A stretch of DNA of 64,000 nucleotides from Sistotremastrum niveocremeum HHB9708 (taxonomy: Eukaryota > Basidiomycota > Agaricomycetes > Sistotremastrales > Sistotremastraceae): the NCBI GenBank assembly GCA_001630475.1, contig KV419422.1, forward strand, positions 124,001 through 188,000, read 5' to 3'. Positions 56,543-64,000 of this stretch are shown piece by piece. Position 1 is the stretch's first letter; each line of letters starts with the position of its first letter. The notes beneath the pieces were generated by a model that was not told where the DNA came from, did no database searches, and saw only the letters and a program-made list of their open reading frames with translations. Made by a program: the position numbers and the translations under genes.

Positions 56543-57488
56543 TCACTTTGAATCCTTGGATGCCGATTTGCTCGCGAGCTTTTGTTCCAGCTTCTCGAAC
56601 TCGCTCAAAGATATTCTCTCTTCTTCATCAAGGACCTGAGAAATGACACGTCAGTATAGACTGAGAAGGTCTATGTGCTTGACATACTTGTTCGATGCCT
56701 TTCACTTCCGGGATATAATGCATTAGCATGCGCTCAATCCCACTCTTTAGTGTGACCGCACTCGATTCGCACCCTCGACAGCTGCCCTTGAGTTTAACCT
56801 GCACAACACCGCTGACCTCATCGAATCCCCGATATTCGATATCCCCTCCGTCTTCCATAATAGCTGGCCGAACTCTAGTATCCAACAACTCTTTGATCAT
56901 AGCGACAGTCTCCGAGTCTGTAGCCAGGATCTTGGTATCCTGGGGTCCCGCATTTTCTCTCTCCTCCTCACTTCTGAAAAGTGGCGTTTGCGAAGTGAAA
57001 TGTTCCATGAGAATCGAGTAAATTTCGGGTTTGACCACTGCCCATGAGTTTTCGGAATCCTTCGAGACAGTGACGAAATCTGGCCCGTAAAACACAGCTC
57101 GGACGCCTTCGATCCCCATAATTCGAATGGCTAGTGGTGATACGAGAGCAGAACGAGTGTCGAGGAACTCTGCTGAGCCGGAACCCATGACGGGCACCCC
57201 GGGAATGAATTTCAAAGAGTCATCGTTGGGCGTTGTTTCAGTCTGAATGAACATTGATCGAGCTATGGAATCAATAAGTCTCTGTCAGAAGAGTGCCAAA
57301 CGAAACACACCTCCAAGAGGTGTCCGTGACACTCGCTTGACCTTGGAGCTCAGATTTGGGCGATGTGAGGATGCGGCAAATGAGGATTTGCCCGCGACCT
57401 GACATCGAGGAACAGACCTCAAGACTAAACGAAGTCTTGAGGTGAAAAGTGGCGACCGCGATAAAGATGTCTTGAGTGCAGCAGACAT
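56543..57488 (-). CDS. NFU1: mitochondrial Fe-S cluster protein NFU1
   Basis: Late-acting Fe-S carrier that delivers 4Fe-4S clusters to lipoate synthase and respiratory enzymes. Exon 1, MSAALKTSLSRSPLFTSRLR, is Arg/Ser-rich like a matrix presequence. The Nfu N-terminal domain follows: RSMFIQTETTPNDDSLKFIP, then SALVSPLAIRIMGIEGVRAV and FVTVSKDSENSWAVVKPEIY. The C-terminal NifU domain is LLDTRVRPAIMEDGGDIEYR, then KLKGSCRGCESSAVTLKSGI with the cluster-binding CxxC. The last exon is VLDEEERISLSEFEKLEQKL and a Lys/Ser tail. About 290 residues, complete. Together with ISA1 it is the second late Fe-S factor here, 27 kb away. Confidence 0.94.
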
Positions 57489-58471
57489 GACCGAATGACG
57501 GCAATGACTAAAAGACCGGAGATTCGGCGGAGTTTAGGTCGATCTTCTTCTCATCGATGTGACTTGCAGTACCACCCGACCCTAACATAACGAGCTCCGT
57601 TTCGAATGGATGGGATGACCAGACTTTCTCTCGTGGGGACACTTCGACTTTACCATTATAGCAATATCAAGCAATGTTCGCGTCTGGTTCTTCTTTTCGA
57701 GTTCACTGGTAGCAACATGATGCTCGACGACTCCGCCCCTTTGATTTCTCAGGCCTTCATCACCGTGATTCCTGATGCTCTATTCGCCACCTTGCTCAAG
57801 GTATCGTGAATGCATGGAATGTGTAGATGCTCGTCGCGTCATAAGTCGGATAAGCGCTCTTGTACGTGGGTCTGTACCAGCGTACTTTTGGGCAACACGT
57901 TTCAACTCGGGACTCCGTGTCACGATTTGGACCTATGACCTGGATTTCGCGTTGGTTTGCGCCTTTCTGTGGTTCACCGCACTATGCCCAGCCTGGAGAA
58001 GGCGGCTCGTTTCCCTGCAGTCGCATGCCCGCCGTCTCACTTCACTTTCGTTGGAATCGACGGATACAGGTCGGTTGAGATCCTCAAGCATTTATGTTGC
58101 CTGCAATCCACCCAATCTCAAAGGTTTATTCAAGCCCAGGAATATTGCCGCGAATTATTGCCAATTTTCACGAGATACAGCTTTGTACCACAGATTCTGG
58201 AAATAAACCTTTCAATATGTTATGTATACATTCTAGACTAGATGGCCATCGTGACTGCGAGCCGTCAATCGTACTAGTACTGCTGCAAGAGCACTCCTTG
58301 CACTTCTCACTCACTCGAATCCGGCTTGCACGGCGAGCGTCTCCCGGAACGGCTATTGTGCTGACTCGCGTCACAGCCACACGAGGGGCGCGCAGCCTGA
58401 GCGGTAAACAGGCAGCTTTGCCCTTCCTCCTTCCATCTCCCCCCAACATTTCCTCATATCACACCTAGACG
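57489..58471. other. gene-free interval before the E2 gene
   Basis: About 980 bp divergent between NFU1 and the UBE2W-type gene, so it carries both promoters. The frame at 57775-58206 (143 codons, plus) shows no domain or splicing support and was not called. No repeat or RNA structure stood out. Confidence 0.4.
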
Positions 58472-59406
58472 ATGGGCAGCATTTCCACACGACGATTGGC
58501 GAAGGAACTTAGGGAACTCAGCCTGGAATGTCCTACCGGTACGCGCTGTTTCTCCCCACGACACCCTGACCTCACGAGCAAAACGCTTACCACATGAAAT
58601 TGGTTTTCAATTATTATAGGCATCAAGATCTTGAGCGCAAATGACTTTCATACGTGGAGATTGTCAATCGAAGTAATGGGGGATTCCTTGTACCAGGTAT
58701 GTCCAACTTCCTCGCTTCCAACGCGCTGCAGGTCGCCGTGTTCAATGCCACTTGCTGATTCTTTGGATAAGGGCCAAGTTTTCGCGCTGCAGTTCATTTT
58801 CGACGCGCAATATCCTATTGCTTCGCCTGAAGTGACCTTTGTATCGGATGAACACTATAAGGCTCCTATCCACCCTGTGCGTCCAATGTCTTGTCTTCGA
58901 GAACGCGTGTGACCTTTATTCCTTTAGCACGTTTATTCAAACGGACACGTACGAATCTCCGTATCCTCATTAATGTCTTGCCACTCACAAATATTGATGA
59001 ATGGCAGATTTGCGCCTCGATTTTGGGCACAGAATGGTCACCGATCCTGAGCGTGGCCGCGGTGTGCGTGACGATGCAAAGCATGTTAGCATCGTGCAAG
59101 GTCTTTCACTTTATTTTATCCCTATTTTTAATTTGCTAATCACATATCCAGAAACTGGAAAGGTCAATATAACCGATCAAATCACTGGCCATCTTGACAC
59201 TGATGTCAGCAATCTAGGCCGCCTGATAACGATAGATATGTGCGACATGCACCCAAATCTCCCAAAAACGTGAGTTCTTCCATGTTCAGTCTTCAAAAAT
59301 TGTGATTTACCATGCTTGTAGACTCGCTTTGTATACGATGGTACGTTTTCTGAACCAGCTTTACGTCCGTTCCCTAATCAGCCATGATTTTCTAGATGAC
59401 ACGTAA
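58472..59406 (+). CDS. UBE2W-type ubiquitin-conjugating enzyme, nine exons
   Basis: E2 enzyme of the UBE2W class, which in animals attaches ubiquitin to protein N-termini. Nine exons: 58472-58538, 58620-58696, 58772-58876, 58928-58948, 59008-59100, 59152-59162, 59218-59269, 59322-59340 and 59396-59406. All phases close to give 151 residues, the length of human UBE2W. MGSISTRRLAKELRELSLEC is helix 1; then NDFHTWRLSIEVMGDSLYQG, FALQFIFDAQYPIASPEVTF and APIHPHVYSNGHICASILGT with the active-site Cys; then EWSPILSVAAVCVTMQSMLA. The C-terminus RPPDNDRYVRHAPKSPKNTR ends FVYDDDT. Four exons are only 21, 11, 19 and 11 nt. No HPN tripeptide: HPH stands in its place, and a microexon encodes the loop before the Cys. 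Confidence 0.92.
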
Positions 59407-60037
59407 GTTCGCTGTTCATCCAACTATATCGCTCTAACGCGTCTGATTTAGTGTTTGATGATGTACATGTATTTTTTCTCGGGTTTCATTGCTGTATCGC
59501 TACCTATTCTTGTTCTCTGTGTATATTGATCGTAGTAAATCATGACTCTCTGCGCCGTGAGAGCATTGAGTGTTTCCTCCTCATCCGTGATAACCACAAA
59601 TCGGTAGTGCATTGCTCTTCGTGGCCTGCGTGGACCTCGAGGAGTTTCGAAGCGGTCACCGGGGGTCAAGACATCTCGATACACCAGTTTATATTATATA
59701 TAACGAGGAACGCATACAACACGGAAGCAGAAGCACAAAGGAGGATATATGTACTAAGAAGCAGAGGACGTGGCCTCCGTCCAGATATCAGAGTGAAGGC
59801 AAAAGAAAAGACGTAGAAACCCGATACACCATTAATGGATTTTACAAGCAACCTGAGTTGGGATTTGGAATAGAATGTGTGTGAAAGCGACTTCCGGCCG
59901 GCGCATATAGTATTGAGAAGAACGCGAAGTGAACGGGTCATCAAGCACCATCCTCAACGATACCGAGTGGTCTTGTCCGTCTGTGGCTTCTGAAGCTAAA
60001 TGAAATCAGAAGCGAACGGTAAACAGCATATAAAGTG
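59407..60037. other. convergent intergenic region
   Basis: Lies between two converging genes, so it should hold only 3' untranslated regions and terminators. Short frames on both strands (up to 121 codons) overlap each other and show no domain. Confidence 0.4.
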
Positions 60038-61169
60038 TCATACTTTCGCAGATCGTTTGCTGACGAAGCGGAGCGAGTCATGACCTGCCTTCGATGCCTT
60101 CGCAGATTTTTTCCGTCCCTTTGACTGACAAGAAAAAGTTAGTTTACGCTGGACAAGAATACCATGTCAGGCTACGTACCTTTATTAATTTCGGAATCCG
60201 AGAGCTGATATCGACTTCACGCGGGAGAACAGCAGGGCTTGGTGCAGCGGATCGAAGCAAGGGCGTCGCGGCTCTAGATCTCGCTGGGATCTTGATCGTT
60301 ATGCGCTCCACTATAGGAGCAACCATAAGGTTCTTCGAAGACTCGCCCTCCGGAGGACAAGTATAGGACAACTGGAGCCTTTGTCAGTTGGGTGAATACA
60401 AAGCAAGGATGTGGCTAGAACGTACATTCGAAGGATCCATTTGTTCCTGTTCCCATTCCTCTTGGGTGAATTGGACTTGCGTGAAAGTCTCATTTCCGTG
60501 TTCATCTGTGGAGGCTTGATAGTAGTTTTCAGGTATCCGGTTGATTGAATGGACGTCGTCATTAGACGATCGTCGCTTGAGCTTAGATGGTCCTGCCACC
60601 GGCGAATCTGGTTCAGAGCTTCGCTTTCGCTTAGTATGAACACTATCTGCCTCGGGAGCTCGAGAAGGGGATCCTTGGGCTTGAACCACCTCTTCGGTCT
60701 CTTCGGTTAGAGCCTGAGGTTCAGGATCCAGTGGCAACTCTCTAGAACGCCTCAGATTAGCACCAGAAGGTCATCAAACGCTCGGTGATAAGTGCACATA
60801 CATTGGCTCCTCCTCTACTTTGATTTCGGGTGACGGAGTGGCCTCCTGATCCGGAGTCAAGGTTCGCTCTGAGGAAGAGCTCAGGACCACTTTGCGAGTC
60901 ATATCGAGGACTTGTCGAGCGTAGATTGGCCCGGTATTAATCTTCGGCATTTCAAGAGACAGCCAGTGTCTCTGATAGGGGTGAAGATCCATGGTATCGC
61001 CTGGAAATTGCATCTGAATGCATTCAGTTCCTTTGTTTTGTCGAAGATCAGAACCGCGACATACGACTGTAATGATGACGAGACGGGTAGCTGTGTGGTG
61101 CACGCTGAGACACGACCGGCGTGGGGATTGCGGAAAAGAGTGTCGAGGAGTGGGGGGAAATGAACGCAA
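60038..61169 (-). CDS. hypothetical nuclear-type protein
   Basis: Not recognised. Exons give QFPGDTMDLHPYQRHWLSLE, then MPKINTGPIYARQVLDMTRK, an acidic PSPEIKVEEEP, and HTKRKRSSEPDSPVAGPSKL with KLKRR, a bipartite-like nuclear signal. They continue NRIPENYYQASTDEHGNETF and FTQEEWEQEQMD, then IVERITIKIPARSRAATPLL. A last exon starts SKGRKKSAKASKAG, with stop at 60038-60040. The basic Ser/Lys-rich tail and dispersed charge suggest a disordered chromatin or nuclear factor (inference). The 5' end is uncertain: frames start at 61169 or at 61013 (MQFPGD), and an upstream exon is possible. Confidence 0.5.
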
Positions 61170-61461
61170 GAAAGGATATCCTGATGCGAAATTGACTAGA
61201 GAAAGGGATCACTGTGGGCTCCCTTGTTCCTCGAATGATATGTTTATTTAGTTGCCGAGAACTCCCTTGTTGGAATTCGCCGGCGTGTCTCAGATATTTT
61301 GACAATTGGGTTGCTGGGGCGCCGAAATGTTAGACAACCTGAGTGGTCGTTCTGAATTAACCTTGTGCATTGTTCTCCGGGTTGGGATATAAACGGAGAT
61401 ACCGGTGCCGGCGCATTCGGCGCCAAAATATTTTCGGGATCTACCGATCGATCACTTCCTC
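61170..61461. promoter_or_regulatory. divergent promoter, unknown gene and RPA12
   Basis: About 290 bp between the presumed starts of the minus-strand unknown gene and RPA12. GGCGCCGAAATGTTAGACAA and a related CATTCGGCGCCAAAATATT lie near 61318 and 61415, sharing a GGCGCC core. No TATA box seen. Confidence 0.35.
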
Positions 61462-62216
61462 ATGCCTTCAGCACCTTCAGCAGTCAAAATTGGTGAGAGC
61501 CTTCGACTCTCTTAATGAATGAATAGCACGGTGTTACCAGACCGTTGCCTTTCGACCACATAACCGTCGATCAAAATTCTCGTTCCGAGAGAACACTGAC
61601 TAAGATGTACTGCCTGTTTTAGGATCCCTACTATTTTGCCCAACGTGTGGGACACTATTGAATTTACCGAAAGACAAAGAACATTTCGTGACATGTGAAC
61701 AGTGTGGACATGAGGAGCCCGCGTCTTGTTAGTTCTAATCGTTCGAGTTCGAGCAGTGCAAAGAAGTCTGACAAGCAGTATGTCTATGAAGCATACGTCG
61801 GAAATGAAGTCGTTACATATTCACATCCTGACGCCTTTCCATCCGTCTTGAGGCAAAAACGCAAAACTCAGACGAAGAATTTAGAGGGGGTTGAATCTCG
61901 GCTAAAGGTGACATTCAGATCTCTTCGACGAATAGGATCTCAGTTGATGCATTGAGCGCCAGGTGACTGAACGATGTCCAGAATGCGGCCACGCTGAAGC
62001 CTGGGCCGTTGAAAAACAGGTAAGCGATCCATTTGGTTCCACGTCGTGCGAACGCTCAAGCGAACGGCGTCCCTTTCAAATTTCAGATGCGAAGTGCGGA
62101 CGAAGGTTCCACGATTCTCTATAACGTCAGCCTCTATCATCGCTGCATCCAACATCAACGCTGATTTATCTCCGTAGTGTGTTGCATGCGATTTCGGGTG
62201 GCGAGTCAATAATTAG
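61462..62216 (+). CDS. RPA12: RNA polymerase I subunit RPA12
   Basis: Small Pol I subunit with TFIIS-like RNA cleavage function, nucleolar. Exon 1 is MPSAPSAVKI. Exon 2 has the N-terminal zinc ribbon GSLLFCPTCGTLLNLPKDKE, then HFVTCEQCGHEEPAS, with CxxC twice. A third exon is KKSDKQYVYEAYVGNEVVTY, then SHPDAFPSVLRQKRKTQTKN. The C-terminal ribbon is VTERCPECGHAEAWAVEKQ, MRSADEGSTILYN and CVACDFGWRVNN, with the acidic DE pair in RSADEGST that drives cleavage. Six or so exons, about 125 residues, stop at 62214-62216. All eight zinc ligands are present. Confidence 0.92.
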
Positions 62217-62271
62217 GCTCAGACGGAGGTCTCAGTCGATGCGTCGTCTTTCCGGAATATATTAGGATTGA

Positions 62272-62638
62272 CTAGACGTTTACACCGGAACTGCAGAACA
62301 GAGAGACGACGCCGAAACCGGCAAGGATGCTGGCTGCCGAGGCGACTGACACTTCCCGGATGGGAATGGTGTCTTTTGGTAATCTGCGAGGGAGGGAGAT
62401 GAGTTTGTAATTTCCGGTGGATGTGATGCAGCATACGTCGTGAAGTAGAAACCGAGTATGAATGTGCCTAGCAGCAGAAAGAAAGCAAGATAGGGCAGTG
62501 CCGTCGCCGGAACATAAGGAGAGAAAGCAGGCAATGTCCTGTGGAGTTCCTGTAAATGACGAATGAGTCGTGCTGGGTAAGAGAACTTGACGTGGAGAAC
62601 ACGATACGCACTGCGATGTGTGAGTAGGATTCGGACAT
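62272..62638 (-). CDS. OST5: oligosaccharyltransferase subunit OST5 (TMEM258-like)
   Basis: Small ER membrane subunit of the oligosaccharyltransferase for protein N-glycosylation. Three exons join to MSESYSHIA, ELHRTLPAFSPYVPATALPY, LAFFLLLGTFILGFYFTT (helix 1), LPKDTIPIREVSVASAASIL and AGFGVVSLFCSSGVNV (helix 2), stop at 62272-62274. About 82 residues with two transmembrane helices, as in Ost5/TMEM258. The gene is only 55 bp from the RPA12 stop, tail-to-tail. Together with ALG1 this is the second N-glycosylation gene in the window. Confidence 0.85.
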
Positions 62639-62939
62639 GCTGACGTCGGTGACGACGACGTGGACCGCAGTGGAGAGCGTGTTTCTTGAGGGCCGGTCTG
62701 GAGCGGTGTGACGGTACAGTGACGCAGGTCGTGGGACGCTCCTCAAATACCTCGATTACTACCATCACCTCCTGTTCCTATACCTGCCCCTTCCCTCCCT
62801 CACGTACCTAACGTTTTCTTCCAAAAGACTCTAACGAGGTTCGTACAGCCCCTCTTTCTGCTGCACATTCTGGACGTCTTGTTCGAATCTGCATATCAAC
62901 ATTTGTCACGCGACTGACTGCTTTTTTCTCACCAACCAG
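62639..62939. promoter_or_regulatory. divergent promoter, OST5 and YOP1
   Basis: About 300 bp between the two start codons. Contains pyrimidine-rich tracts (CCTGCCCCTTCCCTCCCTC near 62785) on the YOP1 side, usual for active fungal promoters. No gene seen. Confidence 0.45.
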
Positions 62940-63782
62940 ATGTCCCAACCTCAAAGCACCGCTCAGAAGGTTCAGAACCACCCCGCTGTGGTTCAAGCCC
63001 AGAACACTGCGAACCAATATGTGAACCAGCTTGACAAGCATGTAAGCCTCGTGTTTCCTTTTACTCCCGTGTTTCAGTTTTTCGGAAGTTTAAATTTACT
63101 AATGACGTACCTCTTTTTCTAGCTGGGACAATATCCCGCTCTTATCGAGTTCGAGAAACGCACTCAGGTTCCCAAGACCTGGGCTGCCATTGGCACCGTC
63201 ATCCTGTTCAGCGTTCTTATCCTCATCAACCCCCTCGCATCCCCTATTTCCAACCTCGTCGGATTCGCTGCTCCCGCCTACCTCTCCTTCAGAGCTATTG
63301 AGAGCCCTGGTGTCCAGGATGACGTGCAATGGCTCTCTTACTGGAGCGTCTTCAGCTTCTTCAACTTGTTGGAAAGCTTCGCCCTTCGTCTGATCCTCTA
63401 CTATCTCCCTTTCTATTACCCTTTCAAGACTGTCTTCATCCTGTGGCTCCAGCTCCCTGCTTTCCGCGTAAGTCCACGTCCTTTATTATTATTGCACTGC
63501 GCCGCAATGGACTATGGCGACATGTTCTATGCTACGCCTTATCAACGCGCGTCATCAAGCGCACTTTGCCGTTTCGAGTAACCGTGTTGTGGCATGTTTG
63601 CTGACCATGCTTGCTTTTTCCAAATATAGGGAGCACAAACGCTTTACTTCGCTGTCCTGAAGCCTGTCATTGCCAACGCAGCAAAGCAAACTACTAGTGC
63701 GACTTCAACTTCGACTTCGACGGCCACGGCTGATGATCTCCGTTCTCGCGTGCACACTGCTACAGCTGACCCGACGTTGTAA
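62940..63782 (+). CDS. YOP1: ER-shaping protein YOP1 (TB2/DP1/HVA22)
   Basis: Reticulon-like hairpin membrane protein that stabilises high curvature of ER tubules. Three exons (62940-63041, 63123-63467, 63630-63782) give 199 residues. MSQPQSTAQKVQNHPAVVQA is the soluble N-terminus. LGQYPALIEFEKRTQVPKTW leads into the paired hydrophobic hairpins: AAIGTVILFSVLILINPLAS, LVGFAAPAYLSFRAIESPG, then DDVQWLSYWSVFSFFNLLES and LRLILYYLPFYYPFKTVFIL. After WLQLPAFR the amphipathic helix GAQTLYFAVLKPVIANAAKQ follows, then a Ser/Thr tail. Length and domain layout are normal. Confidence 0.95.
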
Positions 63783-64000
63783 TCGCATCGCCGAACATAA
63801 TCAGCGCTCAGGAATGAGATTTGAGATGATAAGGGGTTTCGTAGTTTTGTAGAGCTGGCGGACTGTTCTTCCTCTTCGTCCCGACTTTGTCCGGGCCGTT
63901 ATCGAGATATTTGTGTGCCTGATTTCCAATAATGATTTTCTTCTTTGCTGCACGCGTCTGCTCGCTGTCCTCAGAAAATGATTCCTTGCAAGATTTCCAG
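63783..64000. other. 3' flank of YOP1
   Basis: Probable YOP1 3' untranslated region with AT-rich patches (AATAATGATTTTCTTCTTTG near 63930). Nothing else is seen before the window ends. Confidence 0.4.

Noticed and set aside
57775-58206. 143-codon plus-strand frame before the E2 gene
   Set aside because: No domain, and three overlapping plus-strand frames are equally open; likely promoter and leader DNA.
1-64000. tRNA, rRNA and CRISPR arrays
   Set aside because: None seen: no cloverleaf with proper A and B boxes, no rRNA-like stretches, and the only regular repeats are the minisatellite and transposon motifs.

Overview
The window looks like a chromosomal stretch of a filamentous basidiomycete, most likely Agaricomycotina. 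Nearly every gene is cut by many short (about 50-60 bp) GT-AG introns. Families typical of that group are present: a DUF7704 membrane protein, a secreted Ala/Gly/Ser-rich protein, a secreted ferritin-like Rds1-type protein and a GH43 enzyme with a carbohydrate-binding tail. I cannot place the order or species. I identify about 28 protein genes by joining exons by eye. Most are housekeeping genes, not a functional cluster.

Layout. 0-2.4 kb: start of a truncated nuclear-type gene, then a gene-poor stretch with a degenerate minisatellite of about 110 bp units. 2.4-5.7 kb: GCN20-type ABCF ATPase. 5.7-8.8 kb: a DUF7704 membrane gene flanked by gene-free DNA that holds two compact inverted-repeat structures and a telomere-like motif. 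8.8-11.5 kb: an OPT-family oligopeptide transporter. 11.5-15.3 kb: no gene I can support. 15.3-21.0 kb: a transposon island. It holds a 1.46 kb non-autonomous hAT element, two related LTR remnants in the same orientation, a 100 bp assembly gap next to what looks like another hAT end, and three hAT-type MITEs with intact 8 bp target duplications and KpnI-like GGTACC-rich interiors.

21.6-46.4 kb: a dense gene block. It contains a GT25 glycosyltransferase, a uridine-kinase-like P-loop kinase, a C2H2 regulator, ISA1, the GID/CTLH subunit VID30, the secreted repeat protein, a SAP30-like protein divergent from chorismate synthase (ARO2), an unknown protein, a CofD-like protein divergent from ATP11, the Rds1-like protein, a small membrane protein and the p23 co-chaperone SBA1. 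46.8-64 kb: DOT1, GH43, SDO1, ALG1, HEM3, NFU1, a UBE2W-type E2, an unknown nuclear-type protein, RPA12, OST5 and YOP1.

Several genes serve mitochondria (ISA1 and NFU1 in Fe-S assembly, ATP11 in F1-ATPase assembly). Others serve the secretory pathway (ALG1, OST5, YOP1), ribosome production (RPA12, SDO1) and chromatin (DOT1, SAP30-like). They are scattered, so I infer no operon-like logic beyond shared divergent promoters. The observations most worth a second look are the MITE trio whose terminal repeats vary between copies yet match within each copy, the microexon-rich E2 gene, and the telomere-repeat motif next to a foldable gene-free segment.
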